Below, one piece after another: positions 15,958-25,149 of a stretch of DNA of 64,000 nucleotides (position 1 is its first letter; the number at the start of each line of letters is the position of its first letter). The stretch lies in assembly GCF_013267595.1 (NCBI RefSeq), contig NZ_CP054010.1:1240001-1304000 (forward strand). Direction: 5' to 3'. The DNA comes from Prevotella melaninogenica (GTDB lineage: Bacteria; Bacteroidota; Bacteroidia; Bacteroidales; Bacteroidaceae). The notes below the pieces were generated by a model. It was not told where the DNA came from. It did no database searches and saw nothing but the letters and a program-made list of their open reading frames with translations. Position numbers and translations under genes: made by a program.

Positions 15958-18342
15958 ATGCGTATATACAGTATATTATGTTTGGTTTTCCTGTTTGTTT
16001 ATAACAGTTTTGCGCAAACAGGAATCATCCAAGGGCGTGTCATTAATGACAAGAACAACGAACCACTAGAGTTTGCAACTGTACAAATACAAGGGACTTC
16101 GCTTGGCGCGAAAACCTCTATAGAAGGAGCATTTACAATCAAAGGCATACAGCCTGGTTTCCACAAAATCGTAGTTAGTATGGTAGGCTTCGAGACTAAA
16201 ATCTCCGAAGAACTACAAGTACTGGGTAATCAAACGACTTTTATCGATATTATGGTAAGCGAAGCCTCTACAACACTACGAGAAGTTTTTGTTAGTCCCA
16301 ATTTATTGCTTCGCCCTACCGAGAGTCCTGTCTCAGTACTCACTTTGGGAGTGCATCAGATTGAGAAGAGTGCTGGGGCCAATCGTGATGTTTCCAAATT
16401 GGTGCAGATTCTCCCAGGAGTTGGTGCCACAGCTCCTAACCGGAATGACCTCATCATACGTGGCGGAGGACCCACAGAGAATGTCTTTTACCTAGATGGT
16501 GTAGAGATCCCTGTGATCAATCATTTTGCCACACAAGGGGCATCGGGCGGTGTTGTTGGTATCATCAATCCTGACTTTGTGCGCGAGATCAGTTTTTATA
16601 CAGGAGCTTTTCCTGCTAACAGACCTAATACCCTTAGTTCAGTTATGGAGATCAAGCAAAAAGATGGTAGCAGAGACAGACTGCACACAAAGGTTGCGGT
16701 AGGAGCATCGGATGCTGGGATAACTTTAGATGGTCCTTTGGGCAAGGATGCTTCGTTTATCATCTCTACTCGTCAATCTTATTTACAATGGTTATTTAAA
16801 GTGATTGACTTACCTTTTTTACCTACCTACAATGACTTTCAACTAAAATATAAATGGCGCATTAATCCTTATCATGAGATTACTATGATTGGTATAGGTG
16901 CTATTGACAATATGCGCCTTAATAGAAACCTTGAACAGACTGGTACCGAGGCGCAGAAATACTTACTAAGTTACCTGCCCGAATACTCTCAGTGGAATTA
17001 TACCTTTGGTTTGAGCTACAAACACTATGGCAAACGCTTTGTCGATAGTTGGATTCTAAGCCGAAACATGATGCGTAACGGAGGTGTAAAGTATAGAGAT
17101 AACGATAAGTCTGCATCCAAAATATCAGACTACCAATCGGATGAAGCCGAGATAAAATTACGCTACGAACGCAAATATACGACTCTGCCTATCAAACTCA
17201 ACTTTGGAGCTGGCATCAAGTACAGTAACTATGTCAATGATGTCTATCGTTTGCAGTTTATCTCGGGAAATGTTGTCCCCTTTCAATACCGCAGTAGTAT
17301 TGACCTGCTTTCTTATCAAGTCTTCCTGCAAGCTTCGAATCAGTATCTAAATAATCGGTTCAAGATTTCACTTGGGGTAAATTTAGTGGGCAATACTTAT
17401 ACTGCTAGCATGAGTAATCCGCTCAAACAGTTGTCACCTAGACTATCGCTATCGTATTCATTTTCGAAGGACTTTGACCTTAATGCCAATATTGGTCGTT
17501 ATGCGATGCCCCCTTCTTACACAACGATGGGTTATCGCAATAGCGAGGGAAACTATGTCAATCGCAGCAATGGGCTCAAGTATATTACCTCAAATCAAGC
17601 TATTCTGGGCATGGAATATCATCCGGGCAACTTCCTGCGTTTCTCTCTTGAGGGCTTCTATAAGCAGTATAGCAACTATCCTATTTCCCTTACCGACGGA
17701 ATTAGTTTGGCCAGTAAGGGAGTAGACTATGGGCAAGTTGGCGATGAGGCCGTTATGTCTACGGGTGATGGTAGGGCCTATGGTGTGGAAGTTGTGGCTA
17801 AGCTTATGGGGTGGCACGATATAGACCTGACTGCTACATACACACTTTTTAGGAGTGAGTTTACAGACAAAAATGGTATCTATCGACCCTCTTCGTGGGA
17901 CACGAGGCATATCCTAAATCTTACAACAAGCTACAAGTTACCCAAAGGCTGGTACATCTCGGCTCGCTGGCGTTACATAGGCGGTGCTCCTTATTCACCT
18001 ATTGATGTGGAGCGTTCTACAAACAAGGCCGCTTGGTCTATTACCAATCAGGCCTATACCGACTACGAGCGATTCAATACACTACGTCTTGCTGATGCTC
18101 ATCAGCTGGATGTGCGCTTGGATAAGGAGTTCTATTTCAAGCATTGGATGCTCAATCTATATCTCGATGTGCAGAATGCCTACATCAGCAATATGCCTTC
18201 CAAACCGATATATACCAATCGTGATACCGAGGGACGTGTAATGGATGACCCCACTTCCCCCGATACCAAACAGTTGCTTCGTACACTGGTGTACTACAGT
18301 GGAACAATTCTCCCCACGGTAGGGATTATGATTAAGTTCTAG
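15958..18342 (+). CDS. TonB-dependent outer-membrane receptor
   Basis: 794 residues with a signal peptide (about 1-19, ending NSFAQ). Residues of about 22-105 form a carboxypeptidase-regulatory-like domain (GRVINDKNNEPLEFATVQI, then KTSIEGAFTI). A plug domain (about 125-240; NDLIIRGGGPTENVFYLDG) and a 22-strand-type barrel follow, ending in the aromatic C-terminal residue F expected for outer-membrane insertion. It imports an unknown substrate using TonB energy. There is no SusD-like partner, so it is not a classic starch-utilisation pair. It is the only gene of this class in the island. A link to carotenoid export or pigment is possible but unsupported. Confidence 0.9.
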   Translation: MRIYSILCLVFLFVYNSFAQTGIIQGRVINDKNNEPLEFATVQIQGTSLGAKTSIEGAFTIKGIQPGFHKIVVSMVGFETKISEELQVLGNQTTFIDIMVSEASTTLREVFVSPNLLLRPTESPVSVLTLGVHQIEKSAGANRDVSKLVQILPGVGATAPNRNDLIIRGGGPTENVFYLDGVEIPVINHFATQGASGGVVGIINPDFVREISFYTGAFPANRPNTLSSVMEIKQKDGSRDRLHTKVAVGASDAGITLDGPLGKDASFIISTRQSYLQWLFKVIDLPFLPTYNDFQLKYKWRINPYHEITMIGIGAIDNMRLNRNLEQTGTEAQKYLLSYLPEYSQWNYTFGLSYKHYGKRFVDSWILSRNMMRNGGVKYRDNDKSASKISDYQSDEAEIKLRYERKYTTLPIKLNFGAGIKYSNYVNDVYRLQFISGNVVPFQYRSSIDLLSYQVFLQASNQYLNNRFKISLGVNLVGNTYTASMSNPLKQLSPRLSLSYSFSKDFDLNANIGRYAMPPSYTTMGYRNSEGNYVNRSNGLKYITSNQAILGMEYHPGNFLRFSLEGFYKQYSNYPISLTDGISLASKGVDYGQVGDEAVMSTGDGRAYGVEVVAKLMGWHDIDLTATYTLFRSEFTDKNGIYRPSSWDTRHILNLTTSYKLPKGWYISARWRYIGGAPYSPIDVERSTNKAAWSITNQAYTDYERFNTLRLADAHQLDVRLDKEFYFKHWMLNLYLDVQNAYISNMPSKPIYTNRDTEGRVMDDPTSPDTKQLLRTLVYYSGTILPTVGIMIKF

Positions 18343-18517
18343 ACGAACGAACAGATAGCAGAAACGGCTGTATCAAGAGCGCATCCGATACATCCATTCA
18401 ACATAGTCTAGTTGGAAGGCTGGGAGCAATATCGCATTCTAATTCTGCTCAAGAGGACTAAGAAAGATACAAAAGTCAAGACGACTTCGTTTTTATGAAA
18501 CGATAGAGCAAGATAAA

Positions 18518-18712
18518 TTGATTAAGGTGCTGATGGCGGTTATGCCGAGTGACGGAATAAAAATTTTAAACTTCATGGAGGATTTCAAGAAACACCTAAC
18601 AAGTCACGATAAAGAACATCTAATGAAACCATTTTTGTCTGCTATCATTAATCTTTGCCAAATCCTACTTAAAGAAGATGGAACACCACGAAACACTCTC
18701 CTTAATAAATGA
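18518..18712 (+). CDS. Short hypothetical protein upstream of the HTH gene
   Basis: 64 codons from a TTG, or about 59 from the first ATG (MAVMPSDG). Helical and charged (FMEDFKKHLTSHDKEHLMK). It overlaps the next gene by 35 bp in another frame. No family recognised. The tight overlap with a conjugative-element-type HTH gene suggests a two-gene remnant of a mobile element rather than a chance frame, but the evidence is thin. The stretch from 18343 to 18517 before it shows no gene. Confidence 0.35.
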   Translation: MIKVLMAVMPSDGIKILNFMEDFKKHLTSHDKEHLMKPFLSAIINLCQILLKEDGTPRNTLLNK

Positions 18713-19031
18713 ACTTCAAGCACTTCGTGAAGAATTCAGACAGATAGCATGCTTTATCAGGGAGCTAAAGCGTGATTATTCCGTTTTGGAGGAAAAGATT
18801 GAGTTGAGTTCGGCAGATGTTCTGCACCTGCTTGGAATATCTAAGGCATCACTTGCAAGATGGAGGGAATCTAATTCTATTCCGTATAGGTATGTATCAA
18901 GTAACCATGTAGTTTATCCATTTAAAGGACTCTATCTCTCTGTCAAGACGGGTAGAGCCACATTCAAGGGCTTTCGTCGTTTAGAGGCTTTGCAGCGTTT
19001 AAACGCTTACAAGGGTGAAGCTACCTGCTAA
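18678..19031 (+). CDS. Helix-turn-helix protein of conjugative-transposon type, C-terminus from the repeat
   Basis: 117 residues. An N-terminal coiled-coil-like helix (about 5-40) is followed by a winged helix-turn-helix (about 45-95; SSADVLHLLGISKASLARW, then a SIPYRYVSSNHVVYP strand). This layout is common in small regulators and excisionase-like proteins of Bacteroidota conjugative transposons. The last five codons and the stop lie inside the right copy of the 190-bp repeat. The gene was therefore cut or ended by the junction. It marks the right border of the island and suggests how the island arrived. Confidence 0.7.
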   Translation: MEHHETLSLINELQALREEFRQIACFIRELKRDYSVLEEKIELSSADVLHLLGISKASLARWRESNSIPYRYVSSNHVVYPFKGLYLSVKTGRATFKGFRRLEALQRLNAYKGEATC

Positions 19032-19198
19032 TATTAGTGCTATCTTTATTCTTCTCAATCGTTTAAGTCCTTCCTCACTTTTAAGTTTTGCTTTCGGTAT
19101 TCTTGACCCAAAATTGATAGCAGAATCTGGTCCAATAGTACTTCCGAGAACAATCAGCGGTAAGCTCATCAGTAGTATTATAATGGTGTCTATCATAT
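19009..19198 (-). pseudogene. 5' fragment of the membrane-protein gene; right copy of the 190-bp repeat
   Basis: Carries the start codon and first 63 codons of the protein encoded at 6848-7582, in the same direction, then stops matching abruptly at the HTH gene. Seven substitutions separate the two copies. Five are synonymous third-position changes and two change residues (T7 to I, and I to T near residue 61). This pattern is that of two homologous genes diverged under selection. The fragment is therefore the remains of a second, perhaps foreign, copy rather than a fresh duplication. Confidence 0.85.
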
Positions 19199-19245
19199 CT
19201 CAACTTATCTTAATTTTATTTATGCAATATCAATCAACTTAGTTA

Positions 19246-21798
19246 TCAAGGTTTATAATAGAAACTAAGCATCAGTTCTCTTCCTCTAATGTCTTGATTA
19301 CTAAAGCTACTTGAAAGCGTATTATTAATTCCATAGCTATAGCTTTTATTATTAAAGACATTGTTCCAAGCAAAACTCAGGTCGAAGTGTTTGGCTTTAA
19401 ATATCAAAGTGAAGTCTTGAAAGAACATATCCTTAAACTTCTTTTGTGGTACCTCGTTATGATAGTATTCCGTCAAAGTTTCCAAACTTAAAACCTTACA
19501 AAGAGGTAGTCTAAGGCTTCCCTCATGCTTCCAACTATTTAGATTAGACGTTTTTCCGAAAGCAGGCATCTTCATCTGATGAAAGCCATAAGTAAGTTTA
19601 TAATTTAAATCGACACCCTTTATTAAACCAATATCAAGGTTAGAGGTTATATTTAAGTTCTTTGTGTCGTAAGGCATTCGTTGGCTATTCTGAACCAAAT
19701 AACTATTCATGGCATTATATAACGCCTTTACATTTAGCTTTCCTTTTAAGAAGCCTATGCCTTGTGAACCCATTAGGAACATACTCCAGCTATTGTATTT
19801 TGTTTCTTCTGGAGTCAATGATTCTACGATATAGTTGCCCACAAAATCTTGAGTTGATGTATAAGGAGAGTTTCCAAACGACTTTGTTATGCGTAATCGT
19901 ATAGAAGTGCCTTTCAGAGCATCGCTATAAACAACTCCTATTCCTAAGCTTTTCTCTTTGTTTAGATTATAGCCTGCCAGACCTTTATTCATATATTGAT
20001 AATCTTGCAGTACCAAAGTTGGATAAAATTGGGCAGCATTAATCTGCATTGTATTAATGGATGCATCAGCCGAGAAAGTCCATGTTGCTGTAGCGTTCCA
20101 TCTGATATGGAAGTTAGGGGAGAATAAAACTTTAGACTGACCATTATCTAAACTATACTTATAATGGTTGTACGACATATCGCCAGATAATGTGAAATCA
20201 AAGTCCTTCACCATATATTCAATGCTCGGATTGGCATAGAAACTCGCAAAGGTAAAACTACTTTTACCCATAAGCAGCCCTACGCTATCTGGAACTCCCA
20301 CTAAATCAGAAGTGAAGCGGTGTTCTCCTGCATTTACTCCTATTTGTCCTGATAGAATAAATTTACCTATTCTAAAACTTCCTCTTACGTCCGTATTCGT
20401 TTCATAGTAATGTTGATTAATAGACTGCACCAGCGAATCGACATATAGTTGTTGCGGACGTACATCCATTATATTCTTTGATTGCAGAGTAACAAGGCGT
20501 TTCCCATATTTCTTCATTATACTGAAATTATCTTTTAATGTATAAATTGGAAGATTACCCATCATCTTATGAGGATGAGTCCCCTGTTCATTCAGCCATT
20601 GTTTGTTCCAAGAAAAGTCACCAGAAAGCTCATTTTTAAGATAATGATTTTTAGCGTTATTCTCGTATTTTATCTTTGCAAAGAGGTCATTGCTTTTCTC
20701 CAAATACTGTTTTCTGTTTTCTATTGTCTTTATACCGCTATTCGTATAAAAGTCTGAATGGCGCAAAGAGGTAGCCTCATTGCGGTCATTGGCAAATGTA
20801 ACCTGTACGCTTACCTGAGAGTTTTCATCTATACGCTGTAGTGCATTCAAACTAACAGCATGTGAGCGGTTGAAAAGCGAACGCCCCTTGAGTAATAAAG
20901 GCGACGGAGAAGGAAGTGAGAGCATAGCTGATAAAGGACTTTGTAGCTCATCAAAACTTAAAAGTTTGTCCGTCTCTCTCCTTATATTCTTCCCTATATT
21001 ATTTGTCTTATAAGTAAGAATTGTCTGAAAAGAAGGCTTCAGGCGCATGGCAAAGGTTTCAAAATTCCATAATCCTCCATGACTCTTTAGTCCTATGCCA
21101 CCGCTATAAGATGTCATCCAGCGTGCCTTAGCTCCTTGTTTCATCCTGATATTGATAGCGTTATCGTCAGAATAAGTAAAATCATCTAACACACGGATAG
21201 GTTGATGATGCTTCATTACTTCTACTGTTGCTACATCCTCTTGGGGCAGTGACTTTGTTGCCAAGCCGTATTTCCCTCCCATCAAATTCATACCTTCTAT
21301 ATAGAAGTTGCTGATAGACTTACCTTCGTATTGTATCTCGCCATTCTCTTTATTCACATCAAAGCCAGGGACACGTGCAAGAACGTCAGCCAATGTTCGG
21401 TCTCCTTCTTTTTTATAGGTAGTGAGTAGATATTGAATCGTATCGCCTTTTATCTTAATTGGTTTTGCTTTCACCGTTATCTCTGATAACGTTTTCGTAT
21501 CTTCCTCTAATGTAATATGCTGTGTTGGCATATCCATTGTAACCTTTAGTTCCTGCTTTTTATAGCTTATTGCTGAAATAGATAGAATATTACCTTCTTG
21601 TGCTGTAATGGTAAACTTCCCCTTAGTATCTGTCTGACAGAAATGTAATGTCTTTTTTGTGGTTGCATCTACAGTCTTGATAATAGCTGCAGACACAGGG
21701 TGTCCTCCAACGTCAGTAACGACACCTTCCACTATCCTCTGTGCACTTATTGACTGTACAAGTAGGATAAGTAAACATAAGATAATATATTTCTTCAT
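19246..21798 (-). CDS. Outer-membrane beta-barrel protein with carboxypeptidase-regulatory-like domain
   Basis: 850 residues with a signal peptide (about 1-19, ending SISA). Residues of about 20-105 are a carboxypeptidase-regulatory-like domain (VVTDVGGHPVSAAII), then a plug-like part (about 110-215; ADVLARVPGFDVNKENGEI, IEGMNL), then a long barrel of the TonB-receptor superfamily's beta-barrel-3 type. Paired by a 12-bp gap with an upstream GLPGLI gene, a pairing seen repeatedly in Bacteroidota. The transported substrate is unknown; a role in peptide or metal handling has been suggested for such pairs but nothing here shows it. Confidence 0.85.
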   Translation of the reverse strand: MKKYIILCLLILLVQSISAQRIVEGVVTDVGGHPVSAAIIKTVDATTKKTLHFCQTDTKGKFTITAQEGNILSISAISYKKQELKVTMDMPTQHITLEEDTKTLSEITVKAKPIKIKGDTIQYLLTTYKKEGDRTLADVLARVPGFDVNKENGEIQYEGKSISNFYIEGMNLMGGKYGLATKSLPQEDVATVEVMKHHQPIRVLDDFTYSDDNAINIRMKQGAKARWMTSYSGGIGLKSHGGLWNFETFAMRLKPSFQTILTYKTNNIGKNIRRETDKLLSFDELQSPLSAMLSLPSPSPLLLKGRSLFNRSHAVSLNALQRIDENSQVSVQVTFANDRNEATSLRHSDFYTNSGIKTIENRKQYLEKSNDLFAKIKYENNAKNHYLKNELSGDFSWNKQWLNEQGTHPHKMMGNLPIYTLKDNFSIMKKYGKRLVTLQSKNIMDVRPQQLYVDSLVQSINQHYYETNTDVRGSFRIGKFILSGQIGVNAGEHRFTSDLVGVPDSVGLLMGKSSFTFASFYANPSIEYMVKDFDFTLSGDMSYNHYKYSLDNGQSKVLFSPNFHIRWNATATWTFSADASINTMQINAAQFYPTLVLQDYQYMNKGLAGYNLNKEKSLGIGVVYSDALKGTSIRLRITKSFGNSPYTSTQDFVGNYIVESLTPEETKYNSWSMFLMGSQGIGFLKGKLNVKALYNAMNSYLVQNSQRMPYDTKNLNITSNLDIGLIKGVDLNYKLTYGFHQMKMPAFGKTSNLNSWKHEGSLRLPLCKVLSLETLTEYYHNEVPQKKFKDMFFQDFTLIFKAKHFDLSFAWNNVFNNKSYSYGINNTLSSSFSNQDIRGRELMLSFYYKP

Positions 21799-21809
21799 CC
21801 GTAATATCT

Positions 21810-22571
21810 TTATTCTAACTCCATTTTGGGAATCATGGTTGTATTCTTTGGGTAGATCGTAGGGTCTGAAGCCTTTTTTAAATAAGAGAGCCGGTCTATA
21901 TCCTTATACTTTTTCTCCCAGAAATTATAAAACTTGACAGGTGACAACTGTTCTCTTTTAATGTTACTTGCAGTTATGTCTATAAAGCCATCGCAATGTG
22001 CGGCTAAGATTAAACCGGGTAGTCCACCTAATTTCCACGGACCGAGCGGTAAAGGAATCTCCTCACTGAACCACACCTTCCAGTCTCGTCCACGGAAATG
22101 TGTGGTCGCCATCGTGCAATTAAAGCCTATGACATTTCGTGTACTGTCTTCGTGAATAACCCATTCCGGTGTGGGTATGTCTTCTGTTATCTTATAATAA
22201 GAGTCCCAGACCTGTGTGTAAGTTGTCATTTTTCCGTCTTCAAGATTTCTGTAAAGATAATCACGCCAATTAGGACTTTCTACTGTCGGAATAGTCTTAT
22301 TATTATTGCGAGCAGCTTTTATCTTTTCATTAATTATCGCCAAAGCTGTCTCAGGGTTGCTTCCTAAGGAATCGAAGCGCAAAGTATGATAGCTAAAGTA
22401 TTCACTTACATTTTTCCCTATCCTAAGTGCATAGTCATCATAACTGTTAAGATACTTTGTGTGATAACTGATTTCGAGAATGCTCGGTTCAATGATATGT
22501 GTCTCTTGTCCAAAGCAACTAAGCAGTGACAACATGAATGTGATACAGAAAGAGTATAATTTCATAATCAT
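21810..22571 (-). CDS. GLPGLI family protein
   Basis: 253 residues (or 251 from the second ATG), with a signal peptide ending near SCFGQ. The family-defining motif appears as PWKLGGLPGLIL (about residues 177-188), preceded by the usual WFSEEIPLPLG and a conserved cysteine in GFNCTMATT. Family function is unknown; members are periplasmic or surface-exposed and are usually encoded beside a TonB-type outer-membrane barrel, as here. The two genes are on one transcript by spacing. Confidence 0.92.
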   Translation of the reverse strand: MIMKLYSFCITFMLSLLSCFGQETHIIEPSILEISYHTKYLNSYDDYALRIGKNVSEYFSYHTLRFDSLGSNPETALAIINEKIKAARNNNKTIPTVESPNWRDYLYRNLEDGKMTTYTQVWDSYYKITEDIPTPEWVIHEDSTRNVIGFNCTMATTHFRGRDWKVWFSEEIPLPLGPWKLGGLPGLILAAHCDGFIDITASNIKREQLSPVKFYNFWEKKYKDIDRLSYLKKASDPTIYPKNTTMIPKMELE

Positions 22572-22671
22572 TAATTTTTGATTGACTTGTATACGGAAAG
22601 CCCTCTATGCATTAGTCTTTTCCCTTTATAGGTTTCGTTAATTAATTACAAACATCAAAAATATGGGATAC

Positions 22672-23322
22672 TTAGTCAAACATAATTTTCTCCATTTTCT
22701 TTTTTATATTAATAGGACATTTATCATAAGGTAGAATCCGTTTGCGATATACATATCCAAGGTATGCACTACCATTTTTAGAGTAGGCCCTATACCAATC
22801 TCCGTCTAAAACAGGCGTATACAAAAAAATATCATTTTTCAATATTTTACCTTTAACCCTATACTTTTTAGAAGGCCCCTCTCTAACGTAAGTAAAGCCG
22901 TCAGAGTCATTAATAATCGCTGGAAATTTCATATAATCATCTCTATCTACAAGACTGAGCCCATTTCCATCATATATAGAATTAATATCAGAATATTTAA
23001 AGCTACGAGGTGATTCTGTATTCACCATAAAATATAGTACTTTATTCCCTAAATTAACTTCTACAACAGAGTCAAGGGGGTTGCCATAGCTAAATATACA
23101 CGCATTTGTTATCGCATCAAAAATTATTCGCTCATTCTTTCCTTGGTAAAGGGAGCTAATAGAATAATTACAGTCTCCTATCTCAATGTAATCTTTATTA
23201 TGACATGTACTAAGAACTTTATAAAGATCATATAAACAATCCTTAGCTGAGTGCTGCGCATACATAGAAAAGAACCACATGTGTGATAAGAGGATTATCG
23301 TTATATATCTTTTCATAATCAA
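22672..23322 (-). CDS. Secreted protein with SH3-like domain
   Basis: 216 residues; signal peptide about 1-22 (ending SMYAQ). The C-terminal region (about 135-200) has the pattern of a bacterial SH3 domain: FTYVREGPSKKYRVKG, then DIFLYTPVLDGDWYRA, then AYLGYVYRKRI. Bacterial SH3 domains often bind cell wall or peptides. The N-terminal part is not recognised. It lies about 100 bp upstream of the GLPGLI gene in the same direction, so joint expression is possible. Confidence 0.65.
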   Translation of the reverse strand: MIMKRYITIILLSHMWFFSMYAQHSAKDCLYDLYKVLSTCHNKDYIEIGDCNYSISSLYQGKNERIIFDAITNACIFSYGNPLDSVVEVNLGNKVLYFMVNTESPRSFKYSDINSIYDGNGLSLVDRDDYMKFPAIINDSDGFTYVREGPSKKYRVKGKILKNDIFLYTPVLDGDWYRAYSKNGSAYLGYVYRKRILPYDKCPINIKKKMEKIMFD

Positions 23323-23406
23323 ATATTTTACTTATATGTACTTAAAAAATTATTATTTATTGTTTTTTATGTTATATACTCTAATAACATTTCCGATTCG
23401 GATTTA

Positions 23407-23483
23407 TCGTATACCCGTTGTTAATACCCTTATATGGGTGTTCGTCAATACCCTTGTATGGGTGTTCACTGATACCCTTATAT
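23407..23483. repeat. Short tandem repeat, about 24-bp unit
   Basis: Nearly three copies of a unit of the form AATACCCTTATATGGGTGTT plus four bases. Each contains a small dyad (ACCC...GGGT). It lies between the SMI1/KNR4 gene stop and the SH3-protein start. Confidence 0.7.
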
Positions 23484-23506
23484 GACTAATATCACGAGGC
23501 TTTATA

Positions 23507-24094
23507 TTACCTTTTAATTGGGGTGGTATAAAGGTCTTCATCTATTTTTCTTCCCCTCTCATCAAACAGTGAGTATATCCTCTTTAACTCTGATATAAGC
23601 ATTTGCTCGAACGTTTCCCATTGGAATAGGGAGGTTGCATCGTCTCTATCACAATAGTGCACGGTGCTTGTTCTTTTATCTATATAAAGATAAGAACCGT
23701 CCCAGTCATAACCGCCTATAAAGAAATGGTTGTCTGCGGCATTTCGAGGTCTTTCCCGAATGTTTGCCGTAATAATCGAAAACGGTTGGCGGCTTTCATC
23801 AGTGCTTCTTTTATAGTTTCTTCTTAACCCGTCTAAACAAAAGGTTCCAACCAATATGTCTAACCCATTGCTTACATCTAACAAGAATTTTTTATAATCG
23901 ATGGGAATTTCCATGCCCAATTCTTTCTCCAATGCTTGGACATCGTTCTTACTTAGCGGAGGATACAGGGTGTTTAGCCAAGCCTCGGGGGCTATATGGG
24001 GCGCTTTTCCTATAAGGATTGCACCAGTGGATTGGGATTCTTCAATACCCTGGTTCTGAAATCTATAAATTAAATCCCTATATGTTTTATTCAT
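23507..24094 (-). CDS. SMI1/KNR4 (SUKH) family protein
   Basis: 195 residues, no signal peptide. The SUKH fold signature is visible: PLSKNDVQALEKELGMEIP followed by DYKKFLLDVSNG (about residues 46-85), then FFIGGYDWDGSYLYID and a CDRDDATSLF strand-turn before a closing helix. Many SUKH proteins are immunity proteins against contact-dependent or polymorphic toxins. No toxin gene is adjacent here, so it may be an orphan immunity gene or serve another regulatory role. Confidence 0.8.
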   Translation of the reverse strand: MNKTYRDLIYRFQNQGIEESQSTGAILIGKAPHIAPEAWLNTLYPPLSKNDVQALEKELGMEIPIDYKKFLLDVSNGLDILVGTFCLDGLRRNYKRSTDESRQPFSIITANIRERPRNAADNHFFIGGYDWDGSYLYIDKRTSTVHYCDRDDATSLFQWETFEQMLISELKRIYSLFDERGRKIDEDLYTTPIKR

Positions 24095-24399
24095 ATTCGA
24101 TTTTTCTATATACGTTATACTATTTATGGTAAAGGCTCATCATTAAAAATGAAGAATTTGACAATAGTTGATTTAATCTCTATTGATTTTCTTCCCACTT
24201 GATGGATTCCTGTAATTACCATTATGCCTACTAAGATGTTCTTCACAAATTCAATAAGATATCGCAAATATATAGAAATATTCAATACGGCGCAACTATT
24301 TGGCTCAATAATTTGCTGCGTATTATGTGAGGAGGATAGTAGTTGTGTTTATAGCTTTTGTGGTTAATGTAAAATAAATTCACAACGTGCTTTTTTATT

Positions 24400-24500
24400 G
24401 ATGCTCTTTTGGCTTCTAAAAGATGCCCTTTTGGCTTTCAAAAGGCGCCCTTTAAGACCCTTACTAACGCCCTTTTGGAGTCCAATTAAGCACCTTTTAC
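24400..24500. repeat. CCCTTTTG-module dispersed repeat, copy 1
   Basis: A run of 20-30-bp modules each ending in CCCTTTT or CTCTTTTG, with linkers such as TTACTAACG and ATTAAGCACC. It belongs to the same family as 33471-33570 and, inverted, 55070-55170. The rest of the intergenic stretch 24095-24621 shows nothing recognisable. Confidence 0.75.
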
Positions 24501-24621
24501 TTTTGTGTTTTGTAAGTATTTGATTCTATGAGGGTTACAAAGTTGTCGAAAAGAGGCTTTTTGGGTCTTTTTTAGGGAGTTTTCTAAGGTTTTTGTGTCA
24601 ATATTTTTCGCAGTTAACGAT

Positions 24622-24970
24622 ACTTTTTTAGTTCTTCCGAAATCTGGAGTGCTCAACTAAAAGTCTTATATAATAGGCACACGGAGTCACGGAGGGGACG
24701 GAGGTAAACGCAATGTCACGGAGGTGCCGACGGCACAAAGAGCGACGGAGGTGTAGCGTACAGATTCTTGATAACGATTTTGGGTTAAACGCTTTGTATA
24801 TAAATTACTAATAGAAATGGCAAACAAGCTCCGTCGCTCTATGCACCGACGGTGCCTCCGTGACTTTCATTGCTTGGGTTTAATAATCCTCCGTCCTCTC
24901 CGTGCCTCCGTGTGACATTACTTCAAACTCTAAGCATAAGTGGCAAACCTTATCACTCCAAAATCCTGAA
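24622..24970. repeat. Long-hairpin dispersed element, copy 1
   Basis: About 349 bp, matching 46415-46765 nearly throughout in the same orientation. The two halves are inverted copies of each other: GACGGAGGT, GTCACGGAGGTGCCGACGGC and GAGCGACGGAGG in the left arm face CTCCGTCGCTC, CCGACGGTGCCTCCGTGAC and CCGTCCTCTCCGTG in the right arm. It encodes no protein I can support. It looks like a non-autonomous mobile element or a large structured RNA, downstream of the fumarase gene. Confidence 0.8.
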
Positions 24971-24984
24971 GAGCCACCTTTTAA

Positions 24985-25044
24985 GAAAAAAGCAAAAGAA
25001 AAAGCGGTATAAAGACGTCATAAAAGTTCGTCTTATACCGCTTT
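24985..25044 (-). terminator. Rho-independent terminator of the fumarase gene
   Basis: Stem AAAGCGGTATAAAGACG (25001-25017) with CGTCTTATACCGCTTT (25029-25044), one bulge, 11-nt loop. On the minus strand it is followed by a T-rich tract at 24985-25000. It lies about 105 bp after the fumarase stop. Confidence 0.75.
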
Positions 25045-25149
25045 GTAAGATGAGGCTATACCTATAGTTTCATTAGGAAAAGGGATATTCTTTCCTGCGA
25101 TTTACACTTGATAACATCGTTGGTATAGCTGATTTATGTGCTGTGGAGA

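Noticed and set aside
23407..23483. Possible small CRISPR-like array
   Set aside because: A 24-bp unit with under three copies and no spacers; a simple tandem repeat.
24870..25067. 65-codon plus-strand frame
   Set aside because: Lies across the long-hairpin element and the fumarase terminator; explained by both.
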